Below are positions 26,109 to 33,312 of a stretch of 64,000 nt of DNA, piece by piece. The position numbers and the translations under genes are program-made. The first letter of the stretch is position 1, and the number at the start of each line of letters is the position of its first letter. The DNA is taken from the NCBI GenBank assembly GCA_018267965.1, contig JAFDXK010000005.1, positions 62,001 through 126,000 of the forward strand, in the 5' to 3' direction. The notes beneath the pieces are model-generated. The model searched no databases. It was not told the DNA's origin and was given only the letters and a program-made list of their open reading frames with translations. Source of the stretch: Bacteroidota bacterium (GTDB lineage Bacteria; Bacteroidota; Bacteroidia; Chitinophagales; Chitinophagaceae).

Positions 26109-26960
26109 CTATACAAATATCTCAGCAGCCATGCGCCATGCCTCTGAGAAGGCTTCTGTATTTAGTTTCAGCGGTATATTCTTATTACCTGCCCATTGCA
26201 CTATGTTCTCTGTAGCTATATTACCTACCAGTTCATCCTCTGCCATCGGGCAACCACCAATACCTTTCATTGCACTGTCAAAACGCACACAACCATTACC
26301 GTATGCCGTTTGTATTTTCTCTTCCCATGTATCAGGCGTACTATGGAAATGTGCTCCTATATGTACGTCCTTAAATTCAGGCACTAATGTTTTGAAGATG
26401 TATTCGATATTATCAGGTTTAGCTACACCTACTGTGTCCGACATAGCTATCGTTTTGATACCCATAGCTGCTAACTGCCCTACCCATTTGATGGCTACTT
26501 CTGCACTATACTCATCACCATACGGATTGCCAAAACCCATAGATATATACACTACCAATTCTTTACCATGCTTTACACACAATTGTTGAATTTCTTCTAC
26601 TTGCTTTAATGATTCTGCAATGGTCTTATTCGTGTTTCTAAGTTGGAATGTTTCTGATATCGAGAATGGGAAACCTAAATAATGTATCTCGTCATACACT
26701 ACAGCTTCTTCTGCACCACGGGTATTTGCAATGATAGCAAGCAGTTTAGTTTTACCATCTAACTGCAATTGCGGTATCACTTCTTTGGTATCTGCCAGTT
26801 GAGGAATAGCTTTTGCAGAAACGAACGAACCAAAATCCAGCACATCAAAACCACATTTCAATAGTTGGTTCAGGTAGTTCACTTTCGTCTGCGTAGGAAT
26901 AAAATGTTTCCATCCCTGCATCGCATCACGCGGACATTCAACTAAGGTTATATTATTCAT
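26109..26960 (-). CDS. Hydroxymethylglutaryl-CoA lyase
   Basis: Cleaves HMG-CoA to acetoacetate and acetyl-CoA, the last step of leucine breakdown. The 283-residue TIM-barrel protein has the N-terminal metal and catalytic motif (ECPRDAMQG), FVSAKAIPQLAD, the metal-binding HFH (GAHFHST), and the C-terminal catalytic-cysteine loop GIGGCPMA. The usual RDGLQ is RDAMQ here, as in some Bacteroidota copies. The promoter box TATCTTTG lies 10 nt before the ATG. REP-like hairpins follow its stop. Confidence 0.92.
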   Translation of the reverse strand: MNNITLVECPRDAMQGWKHFIPTQTKVNYLNQLLKCGFDVLDFGSFVSAKAIPQLADTKEVIPQLQLDGKTKLLAIIANTRGAEEAVVYDEIHYLGFPFSISETFQLRNTNKTIAESLKQVEEIQQLCVKHGKELVVYISMGFGNPYGDEYSAEVAIKWVGQLAAMGIKTIAMSDTVGVAKPDNIEYIFKTLVPEFKDVHIGAHFHSTPDTWEEKIQTAYGNGCVRFDSAMKGIGGCPMAEDELVGNIATENIVQWAGNKNIPLKLNTEAFSEAWRMAAEIFV

Positions 26961-26970
26961 AAAGAGGATG

Positions 26971-26978
26971 CAAAGATA
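26971..26978 (-). promoter_or_regulatory. -7 box for HMG-CoA lyase
   Basis: The minus strand reads TATCTTTG (exact TAnnTTTG), 10 nt before the ATG. Confidence 0.55.
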
Positions 26979-27025
26979 CTATACAATACCTATGATATAT
27001 ATAGCCGTATTCAATGCGGGTATAT

Positions 27026-27376
27026 CTAATCCATTAGTGTTATTATCCAGAAAATCTCACCTTTAATCTCCGAGCATACTGACATCGAAGATTTCCCATA
27101 CATATCAAAGTTTATGAAAAATTGTATCTCTTTTCCTATAATGTAGTCTTTCAAAACAGTAGATGCTTTTACCATATCTTGAAACTGCAACTTCAGGTTT
27201 TGCAAATCTTCAAGAACATTACTTTGATTCAGATGCTCAAATATATTATAGCTGGTAAAACCTGTAACACCTACAATGTCAGTTGCAACCATACGTAGCA
27301 ATATATCATCTACAGGGAATGATTTCCCTTCTTTTAAAAGCGCAACTGCTATATCTATTCTGTCTACTATGCTCAT
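27026..27376 (-). CDS. Hypothetical protein downstream of mqnA
   Basis: This 116-residue protein has no signal or membrane segment and no motif I recognise. The first half looks helical (leucine-rich, residues 1-75), the end beta-like. Its ATG overlaps the mqnA stop (ATGA), so it is expressed with mqnA by translational coupling. That coupling is the main reason to believe it is real. Confidence 0.6.
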   Translation of the reverse strand: MSIVDRIDIAVALLKEGKSFPVDDILLRMVATDIVGVTGFTSYNIFEHLNQSNVLEDLQNLKLQFQDMVKASTVLKDYIIGKEIQFFINFDMYGKSSMSVCSEIKGEIFWIITLMD

Positions 27377-28110
27377 TTTATCATTTGCAGGAATAGTTCC
27401 AATCCATTTTTCTTCTGTTCATCCAGCATGTAGTGGATATTCTCGGTATAGTAAGTCTTAAGGTCGTAGTAAGGAAAAGGATTTTCAGCCACCACTTCAT
27501 CTATATGTTGCAACCCTTCGGCATTGGCAGTGTTAAAAGCAGCTTTAAATGTTTCGGGCAGTTCTTTATTAGCTACCCATGCAGCAAACACAAATGGCAA
27601 TCCTGTTAATTCCTTCCAGCCATCAGCAAGGTCGTACACATACTCAAAATTGGTACGTTGTTTCAATGCCCTGTCGCCGATGATAACACCTGCCGTAGTA
27701 CCGTTAATGTAGTCTATATAATTTTCAGGAGCAGGTTTGAACGCTACATCCTGTTTCCATAGTTTTTCAAATAACAGTTGTGCTAATCTTACCGATGTAC
27801 GGCTCTGATAATCGAGATACACGGTTTTTATCTCACTCATAGGCACCATGCTAAACACTGATACCGAAGCCACATTGCCATCTGCAGCTATACCGTAATC
27901 GCTGATGATATTTGCACCTGTTATGGTAGGAATTGCTGCTACAGGTAATAAAGCCACATCTATTTTACCTTCAGATAAGTCTTTGGCTAGATTAGAGGGA
28001 TAATCGAGCAATAAATCTATGTCATTCATCACAGCACTGCGCTCTATACCATACAGCAGGGGTTTGGTATTCAAATAACTTACAGCTGCAACTTTTATCT
28101 TAGCGCTCAA
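27373..28110 (-). CDS. mqnA: Chorismate dehydratase MqnA
   Basis: First enzyme of the futalosine route to menaquinone: dehydrates chorismate to 3-enolpyruvyl-benzoate. Its periplasmic-binding-protein fold is marked by VAAVSYLNTKPLLYG at the N-terminus, SEGKIDVALLPVAAIP, VYLDYQSRTSVRLAQLL and IGDRAL. I start it at TTG 28110 (245 residues), just before the first beta strand. An ATG at 28155 would add 15 residues, but a TATCTTTG promoter box lies inside that extension (28128-28135), so transcripts should begin downstream of that ATG. The last bases overlap the next gene's start. Confidence 0.9.
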   Translation of the reverse strand: MSAKIKVAAVSYLNTKPLLYGIERSAVMNDIDLLLDYPSNLAKDLSEGKIDVALLPVAAIPTITGANIISDYGIAADGNVASVSVFSMVPMSEIKTVYLDYQSRTSVRLAQLLFEKLWKQDVAFKPAPENYIDYINGTTAGVIIGDRALKQRTNFEYVYDLADGWKELTGLPFVFAAWVANKELPETFKAAFNTANAEGLQHIDEVVAENPFPYYDLKTYYTENIHYMLDEQKKNGLELFLQMIK

Positions 28111-28127
28111 CAGGTTAAATTTGGGCG

Positions 28128-28135
28128 CAAAGATA
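28128..28135 (-). promoter_or_regulatory. -7 box for mqnA
   Basis: The minus strand reads TATCTTTG, about 17 nt before the TTG start at 28110. It makes the upstream ATG at 28155 unlikely as the mqnA start. Confidence 0.6.
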
Positions 28136-28153
28136 GCGGAACTAACCAAATTC

Positions 28154-28615
28154 ATGTCGCAACAATTAATAATTTATACAGACGGAGCTTCTCGTGGCAA
28201 CCCCGGTCCCGGTGGCTATGGTATCATCCTGCAATGGGGCGATAAAGTAAAGGAGCTATCACAGGGTTTCCGCAAAACCACCAACAACCGTATGGAGCTG
28301 ATGGCTGTGGTAGTAGCCCTGCAATCGCTGAAAAAAGAAGGTTTGGACGTGGTGATATACAGCGACAGCAGCTATGTGGTAAATGCCATAGACAAAGGCT
28401 GGATTTGGGGATGGATAAAAAAAGGCTGGAAAGACGTAAAAAACACCGACCTGTGGCAGGAATACCTGAAATATCACAACAAACACCGTGTGAAATTTGT
28501 ATGGGTAAAAGGCCATGCCGACAACCCTATGAACAACCGTTGCGATGAACTGGCAACTATGGCCGCCGATAGCAAAAAATGGCTGGTAGATATTGGGTAT
28601 GAGGCAGGAAATTAA
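28154..28615 (+). CDS. rnhA: Ribonuclease HI
   Basis: Degrades the RNA strand of RNA-DNA hybrids, removing primers and R-loops. The 153 residues carry the full acidic catalytic set: Asp10 (YTDGASRGNPGPGGYG), Glu in NNRMEL, Asp in YSDSSYV and the late Asp in GHADNPMNNRCDELA. The start at ATG 28154 gives the canonical N-terminus (MSQQLIIYTDG); a longer frame from 28121 has no support. It diverges from mqnA, and CATG (28153-28156) would contain an ATG on each strand. Confidence 0.96.
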   Translation: MSQQLIIYTDGASRGNPGPGGYGIILQWGDKVKELSQGFRKTTNNRMELMAVVVALQSLKKEGLDVVIYSDSSYVVNAIDKGWIWGWIKKGWKDVKNTDLWQEYLKYHNKHRVKFVWVKGHADNPMNNRCDELATMAADSKKWLVDIGYEAGN

Positions 28616-28707
28616 TTAGCCATACAAAGTCTCACTGTTGTCATATTTTATACAGCCCCCAACTTAAAACATATTATCAGCGTCTTTGAACGTGAAAAAT
28701 TAACCAG

Positions 28708-29964
28708 ATGAAACACAATAGTTGGTTTATTATCCTATTTAGTATCATTATTTCCGGCAATGCGTCTGCTACTACACGCAGGGTATTGTTCCTGGGCAAT
28801 AGTTACATTTTTACAAACAACCTGCCATCGCTCATACAGCAAATGGCAACTTCCATGGGCGATACGCTCATATATGATGAGAACAACATTGGTGGTTATA
28901 CTATGCAGGCTCATAGTACAGATGCCACGTCTATAAGTAAAATATACGCCCAACCCTGGGATATAGTGATATTGCAGGAGCAAAGTCAACGACCTGCTTT
29001 CGACCCGGCACAGGTGGCTACAGACACTTATCCTTATGCCAGAAAACTGGATAGTCTGGTGCGCGACCAGAGGGCGTGCACAGAAACCATGTTTTTTATG
29101 ACATGGGGCTACAAAAACGGTGATGCTTCTAACTGCGCTGCTTACCCGCCTATATGCACTTATGCAGGTATGCAACAACGCTTGCGAGAAAGTTACCTGC
29201 AAATGGCGCAGGATAATAATGCGATAGTGTCTCCTGTAGGTGCTGTATGGAAAATAGCAAGGGATAGTTTCCCTTCTATCGACCTCTATTCTGCCGATGA
29301 ATCTCATCCTAATATCAATGGTTCTTATTTGGCAGCTGCTGTTTTCTACACCGCTATATTTCATAAAAAACCTATCAACAGTAGTTACACCGCAGGGCTC
29401 AGCACTACCGATGCACAAAACCTGAGACGCATTGCAGGAAATATAGTGTTAGACAGTTTCACTAAATGGAACCAATACGGCAATTATACTTATGCTAATT
29501 TCAACAAGAGCTTAGCGGGCAATACAGTTACGCTCACCAATACATCTGTATATGCTACTGCCTACTACTGGACTTTTGGTGATGGTGGCAACAGCACTGC
29601 TACCAACACAAATCATAGCTATACTGCTAATGGCAAATACTACATCAACCTCACTGCATCTAATACCTGTTATAGCGAAACCAGGAAAGACAGCGTAACC
29701 ATCGGGGCTACAAGCATATCTAACCTGGTATCATCAGCCTCTATAGATGTGTATGCCATAGGCAATGGTAAGATGAGGATAAATAATCGCCACAACTCTG
29801 AAACGCTGCAAATAGAAATTGTAGACCTGACTGGCAAATCCATATACAAAACAACCGTAGCTGCAGGAAACACTATTGACGAGAGCTTTATTCCGGGCTT
29901 ATACCTGTACAGGATATGGGATGGCAACCATGCGCTACCTGCCAACAAGATATTTGTGTATTGA
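28708..29964 (+). CDS. Secreted SGNH hydrolase-like protein with PKD domain and T9SS tail
   Basis: A 418-residue exported protein with a signal peptide (1-22, NASA). An SGNH/DUF4886-type domain (about 24-235) has FLGNSYIFTNNLP as the nucleophile block and DESHPNINGSYLAA as the Asp-x-x-His block. A PKD-like beta-sandwich (about 260-335) contains YYWTFGDGGNS. The last 80 residues form a T9SS type A sorting domain (VDLTGKSIYKTT ... PGLYLYRIWDG ... KIFVY). It probably removes acyl groups from a polysaccharide or other ester outside the cell. The gene is single and is followed by the nested repeat region. Confidence 0.88.
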   Translation: MKHNSWFIILFSIIISGNASATTRRVLFLGNSYIFTNNLPSLIQQMATSMGDTLIYDENNIGGYTMQAHSTDATSISKIYAQPWDIVILQEQSQRPAFDPAQVATDTYPYARKLDSLVRDQRACTETMFFMTWGYKNGDASNCAAYPPICTYAGMQQRLRESYLQMAQDNNAIVSPVGAVWKIARDSFPSIDLYSADESHPNINGSYLAAAVFYTAIFHKKPINSSYTAGLSTTDAQNLRRIAGNIVLDSFTKWNQYGNYTYANFNKSLAGNTVTLTNTSVYATAYYWTFGDGGNSTATNTNHSYTANGKYYINLTASNTCYSETRKDSVTIGATSISNLVSSASIDVYAIGNGKMRINNRHNSETLQIEIVDLTGKSIYKTTVAAGNTIDESFIPGLYLYRIWDGNHALPANKIFVY

Positions 29965-29984
29965 TTGAATTAGGATAAGATTTT

Positions 29985-30046
29985 TGTTTCACGTTGTTTC
30001 ATTGTTTCAGGGATAGAGTTGTGAAACGGTGAAACAGATGAAACAG
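29985..30046 (+). repeat. Module A, left arm (GTTTCA/TGAAAC clusters)
   Basis: Three copies of TGTTTCA, a central GGGATAGAGTTG, then three copies of TGAAAC. The central part is not palindromic, yet an inverted copy of it (GGGATGGTGTTG) is found in the right arm, so this is a true repeat pair with A'. Confidence 0.85.
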
Positions 30047-30069
30047 ACCCCCCCCTTACGGACAAACTT

Positions 30070-30137
30070 CATTTCAGTCCATTTCAGCATTTCATTGTTT
30101 CAGCCCTGAAATGGTGAAATGGGTGAAACGGTGAAAT
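30070..30137 (+). repeat. Module B, left arm (ATTTCA/TGAAAT clusters)
   Basis: Three ATTTCA copies and one GTTTCA, then TGAAAT and TGAAAC copies with matching spacing (GAAATGGTGAAATGGG). An inverted, diverged counterpart (B') lies at 31055-31111. Confidence 0.82.
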
Positions 30138-30140
30138 AAG

Positions 30141-30193
30141 CTGTTCCAACCTGTTCCGGTTGTTCCATCCCCATAAGTTGGAACATGGAACAA
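30141..30193 (+). repeat. Module C, left arm (TGTTCC/GGAACA clusters)
   Basis: Three TGTTCC copies, a spacer, then two GGAACA copies. The inverted counterpart C' is at 31001-31052. Confidence 0.82.
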
Positions 30194-30197
30194 CACA

Positions 30198-30292
30198 CGT
30201 CATTATTCAGCTTCGCTCCATGAGAAAAGTTGCGAGGGAGTATTTGCGAAAGCAAATAGAAACGTGGCAATCTCTGGGAATGAGGGTAATTT
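30198..30292 (+). repeat. Module D, left arm (CGTCATT...GCAATCTC element)
   Basis: It starts CGTCATT and contains GCGAGGGAGTATTTGCGA, then GGCAATCTCTGGGAATG. The inverted copy D' ends at the ORF stop. Compared with D' this copy carries about 27 extra bases after CGTCATT. Elements with CATTGCGAG...GCAATCTC ends are, from memory, scattered in many bacterial genomes. Confidence 0.82.
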
Positions 30293-30323
30293 ATCGTAAT
30301 TTCATAACTACTTGGCATAATTA

Positions 30324-30929
30324 ATGCGTAATCCTTTTTATAGTACATTTTTGGGGTGTTTTATTATATCTATATGCTTGGGGCTACCATACTTCATACC
30401 ATGTAGTAAACAATTCTTATCCTCTCATTCAAGATTAGATGGTCTATTACTAGGTGTATTATCATCTGTATTTCTTCTTCTATTTATTGAAATCATTAAT
30501 TGGTACAGAGATAAAAGGTTATATGGGTTTATTAAAGGAAAATATAAACGTATTAGTATTTATCAAACTAATGAAAACGATGCAAGAGGGAATAACGATA
30601 CTATCTACAGTGAATTAGAGTATTATAAAAGTATAGATTGGGACATTCATTTAAAGTATCATTATAATGGTATTTATACTGGAACAGCTGAATATTATAA
30701 CCATTCTTCTTCTGATAACAAGAAAACACTTGTAAGTATTACGCTCAACTTAAATACTGCAAATAGAATGATAGGTGAAGGGAGTTATAAATACATTAGT
30801 AAAAATGATTTCGGTATATATAGTTTTCATGTTGACAATGATAATCATAACAGAATCATATTAACATATAAGAATACAATCCCTAGTGGTCTTGCTAGAG
30901 GTTATGAAATATGGGAAAAAGTAAAATAA
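30324..30929 (+). CDS. Hypothetical two-TM, beta-rich membrane protein inside the nested repeats
   Basis: This 201-residue protein has two N-terminal transmembrane helices (about 8-27 and 39-60) and a soluble domain of about 135 residues. The soluble part is rich in Tyr, Ile, Asn and alternating beta-like patterns (YNGIYTGTAEYYN, SITLNLN, GEGSYKY, FGIYSFHVD) and ends EIWEKVK. I recognise no family by motif. The architecture resembles small 2TM-plus-beta-barrel effectors such as Cap15, but no nucleotide cyclase gene is near, so this is only a structural analogy. Codon use looks more AT-rich than in its neighbours. The stop codon lies inside inverted repeat D', so the gene may have been truncated by, or travel with, the repeats. 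Confidence 0.6.
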   Translation: MRNPFYSTFLGCFIISICLGLPYFIPCSKQFLSSHSRLDGLLLGVLSSVFLLLFIEIINWYRDKRLYGFIKGKYKRISIYQTNENDARGNNDTIYSELEYYKSIDWDIHLKYHYNGIYTGTAEYYNHSSSDNKKTLVSITLNLNTANRMIGEGSYKYISKNDFGIYSFHVDNDNHNRIILTYKNTIPSGLARGYEIWEKVK

Positions 30930-30991
30930 CCCACATTCCCCGAGATTGCTTTGTCCATATTTACATTCGTAAATATTCCCTCGCAATGACG
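30924..30991 (-). repeat. Module D', right arm
   Basis: The reverse complement reads CGTCATTGCGAGGGAATATT ... GCAATCTCGGGGAATG and pairs with module D across the ORF. Its inner edge includes the ORF's last codons and stop. Confidence 0.85.
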
Positions 30992-31000
30992 TCAGTAGTT

Positions 31001-31052
31001 TTGTTCCACAAATAGCAATGGAAAACTTGGAACAACTGGAACATTGGAACAA
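31001..31052 (-). repeat. Module C', right arm
   Basis: One TTGTTCC, a spacer, then three GGAACA copies: the mirror order of module C. Confidence 0.82.
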
Positions 31053-31054
31053 GA

Positions 31055-31111
31055 TTTCCCATTTCACCATTTCACAATACCCACACCTGAAATGATGAAA
31101 TGACTGAAATA
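31055..31111 (-). repeat. Module B', right arm
   Basis: Two CATTTCA copies, a spacer, then three TGAAAT copies; inverted counterpart of module B. Confidence 0.8.
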
Positions 31112-31114
31112 GTG

Positions 31115-31193
31115 TAAGGATACCCCCTTGCTCCTCTCTTTAGCAAGGAGGGGATGTTGAACGAAGTGAGACAGGAGAGGTCTAACGAAACAC
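31115..31193. repeat. Extra repeat E between B' and A'
   Basis: It contains CCCCTTGCTCC, later AGCAAGGAGGGG, then GAACGAAGTGAGACAGGAGA. It is a short stem-bearing element with no full counterpart in the left arm, where only CCCCCCCCTTACGGAC lies between A and B. It appears to be a later insertion, or a copy lost on the left. Confidence 0.65.
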
Positions 31194-31194
31194 C

Positions 31195-31257
31195 TTGTTT
31201 CACTGTTTCACAACACCATCCCTGAAACAATGAAACAAATGAAACAACATGAAACAG
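31195..31257 (-). repeat. Module A', right arm
   Basis: Two TGTTTCA copies, CAACACCATCCC, then four TGAAACA copies. The centre is the inverted form of the centre of module A. Confidence 0.85.
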
Positions 31258-31277
31258 AGCAATCAGTATAATCCTGG

Positions 31278-32249
31278 TTACTCCTTCCCGTGTTTAGAAT
31301 CGTGCCACACATTAGCCAGCTTCCATTCAAGCTGCTGTGTGTACGGCGCTTTGCGTTCAGGGCAGTTTTCCAAAGCGCATAGTTTGCATTGGTAGGGCTG
31401 GCAGGCATCTATATGTACAAATACTTCTACCCTGTTCTCGAAACGTTGTTTTATCATACTCTCCAGCACATGTATTTCTGCATCAGCTTCCTTCACACTA
31501 TAGTACCAGGGCAGTGTCATGTGTGCATCTAAGTGCAGCATATCGCCGTATTGCATCACCCTCAGGTTGTGCAGGTCTACCCAATCATTTTTGCGGTTTT
31601 GTTGTAAAAAGGTAATCACATCCTGCAATAGTTTCTCGTCAGCTTCATCCATTATCCCCGACATCGACCTCCGCACCAGCTTATAGCCCGTAACCATAAT
31701 GACCACAGAAAACACCAAAGCCACTACACTATCCAGCCATTGCAATTTGGTAATTAAAATAAGCGCCAAACCTATTACTATAGCAAAGGTGGAATACGCA
31801 TCTACCCTCAGGTGCTTGCCTGCGCTCTCTACTATCAGTGATTTCTGTTTCTTACCCACCTTCACTGCGTAAGTACCTACTATAAAGTTCAGCACACCGG
31901 TAGCTCCTGTTATGTATATACCTACGTCCAACTGGTGTAGCGGTTTGGGTTGCAGCAACTGGTCTATGGCCTCGTACACTATCATCAATCCTGCTATAAA
32001 TATCAGCGAACCTTCTACCGCACTCGATACAAACTCTGCCTTGCTATGCCCGTAAGGATGGTCAAAATCTCTGGGTTTGGCTGCCAGTATAATGCTGTAC
32101 AACCCGATAAAACCTGCAATTACATTCACCGTACTTTCCAGCGCATCGGTTAATACAGTTACAGAATGCGTAAGGTACCATGCCCAAAGCTTGCCTATGA
32201 AGAGTACTACTGAAAGAATAGCAATATTGCGCTGTAAACGGATGGGCAT
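31278..32249 (-). CDS. Cation diffusion facilitator (CDF) metal transporter
   Basis: A proton-coupled exporter of divalent metals (Zn, Fe, Mn or Co; the specific ion cannot be read). The 323 residues contain six transmembrane segments. TM2 carries the metal-site Asp in TDALESTVN, the DHPYGHSKAE loop follows, and TM5 carries the second HxxxD-type site (HLRVDAYST). A cytoplasmic ferredoxin-like domain extends to about 280. The C-terminal tail is Cys-rich (CQPYQCKLCALENC) and may bind metal. The start is ATG 32249; a TTG at 32255 overlaps the promoter box and is unlikely. Confidence 0.93.
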   Translation of the reverse strand: MPIRLQRNIAILSVVLFIGKLWAWYLTHSVTVLTDALESTVNVIAGFIGLYSIILAAKPRDFDHPYGHSKAEFVSSAVEGSLIFIAGLMIVYEAIDQLLQPKPLHQLDVGIYITGATGVLNFIVGTYAVKVGKKQKSLIVESAGKHLRVDAYSTFAIVIGLALILITKLQWLDSVVALVFSVVIMVTGYKLVRRSMSGIMDEADEKLLQDVITFLQQNRKNDWVDLHNLRVMQYGDMLHLDAHMTLPWYYSVKEADAEIHVLESMIKQRFENRVEVFVHIDACQPYQCKLCALENCPERKAPYTQQLEWKLANVWHDSKHGKE

Positions 32250-32252
32250 AAA

Positions 32253-32260
32253 CAAAAGTA
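32253..32260 (-). promoter_or_regulatory. -7 box abutting the CDF transporter start
   Basis: The minus strand reads TACTTTTG (exact TAnnTTTG), followed by TTT and ATG. This predicts an essentially leaderless transcript. Confidence 0.55.
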
Positions 32261-32360
32261 ACTAAAACCGTTTAATGTACTCTTTGACAAACATCAGTCG
32301 GAAAACTGAGCATTATCATATTTGTTATATGAGTTTACTGCTTCCTTTGTAAAAAAAAGT

Positions 32361-32948
32361 ATGGCAACGGAGAATAGAGTACTCATGCAAATGGCAAGAA
32401 AATCTCTTGAGGGAAAATGGGGGCTTGCTATAGGAACGTTTCTCGTATACACATTAATAACATCTTCTTTCGGGGCAATGCAACAATGGGGCGTTCTGGC
32501 GCTGCTGATAGCGGGGCCATTGATGCTGGGTATTTCCATATTCTCATTAGCCATATCACGCGGCAAAGATGCAAGGTTAGAACAGCTGTTCGAAGGCTTT
32601 CAACATTACAGCAGGGCATTGGTCACTTATCTGCTCATGTTTCTATATATCCTGTTATGGATGCTGCTATTCATCATACCGGGTATTATTGCAGCGTTGT
32701 CATATTCCATGTCGTTTTATATACTGGCAGATGACCCGTCTTTAACACCCCGCCAGGCAATGGATAAGAGCAAGGCTATGATGAATGGGTATAAAGCAAA
32801 GTTGTTCTACTTATACCTTCGGTTTTTTCCGTTAGCGCTGCTTTGTATACTCACTTTGGGAATAGGGTTCCTTTGGCTGGTACCTTACATGAACATAGCG
32901 ACAGCAAAATTTTACGACGATATAAAAGACAGTAGCATTACGACATAA
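32361..32948 (+). CDS. DUF975 family integral membrane protein
   Basis: A 195-residue protein with a basic, amphipathic N-terminus (RKSLEGKWGLAIG) and four or five hydrophobic helices, matching DUF975 (YciC/glycerophosphoryl-like membrane family of unknown function). The typical ISRGKDARLEQLFEGF and MDKSKAMMNGYK loops are present. I start at ATG 32361 (MATENRV); a TTG at 32322 would add residues that look non-coding. Convergent with the small membrane gene at 32959. Confidence 0.8.
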   Translation: MATENRVLMQMARKSLEGKWGLAIGTFLVYTLITSSFGAMQQWGVLALLIAGPLMLGISIFSLAISRGKDARLEQLFEGFQHYSRALVTYLLMFLYILLWMLLFIIPGIIAALSYSMSFYILADDPSLTPRQAMDKSKAMMNGYKAKLFYLYLRFFPLALLCILTLGIGFLWLVPYMNIATAKFYDDIKDSSITT

Positions 32949-32958
32949 GCATCCAAGG

Positions 32959-33312
32959 CTATTTCCTGAATGCTTTATTCATTATTGCGCCACTCCACCC
33001 GGCAAGGCCACCTATTAGCCCGCCTAAAATAACTGTGAGCAGCATCAGCATCCAACCATTGGGCAAAGGCAACAATCCCGGCCCAACCAACCGGTTTGCC
33101 AAAATATGCTCGTTCGGAATATCTCGCCATAATACAAAACCCAACCATAGCAATGCAACACCAATAAAGCCCGACAAAAACCCATCACGCGGTTTTAGTT
33201 TATGATTCACAGTCACAACAAATGAAACAGCCGCTATCATCCACCATGCTACCAACCACGATAGAATGCCTGCTAAAAAAGCTATGATAATTATTGGCTT
33301 AAGATTTCGCAT
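32959..33312 (-). CDS. Small hypothetical membrane protein
   Basis: A 117-residue, very hydrophobic protein with about four transmembrane segments (5-22, 24-36, 46-63, 86-106). No family recognised. Its ATG lies 14 nt inside the end of the penicillin-acylase gene, indicating translational coupling and a possibly shared envelope task. Confidence 0.65.
   Translation of the reverse strand: MRNLKPIIIIAFLAGILSWLVAWWMIAAVSFVVTVNHKLKPRDGFLSGFIGVALLWLGFVLWRDIPNEHILANRLVGPGLLPLPNGWMLMLLTVILGGLIGGLAGWSGAIMNKAFRK

Noticed and set aside
26071-26589. A 172-codon plus-strand open frame opposite HMG-CoA lyase
   Set aside because: Shadow of a gene with complete catalytic motifs; it begins within the REP-like palindromes.
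28111-28155. mqnA start at ATG 28155
   Set aside because: A promoter box lies within the extension and the added residues precede the conserved first strand; TTG 28110 fits better.
28735-29418. A 227-codon minus-strand open frame opposite the SGNH/PKD gene
   Set aside because: It is antisense to a gene with signal peptide, catalytic motifs and sorting tail, and has no recognisable features of its own.
29985-31257. Interpretation of the short repeated heptamers as a CRISPR array
   Set aside because: Repeats are only 6-7 nt, occur in both orientations, have irregular spacing of 2-12 nt, and no cas genes are near.
29965-31277. Target-site duplication flanking the nested repeats
   Set aside because: AGGAT-like strings appear on both sides but not at matching edges; no convincing direct repeat borders A and A'.
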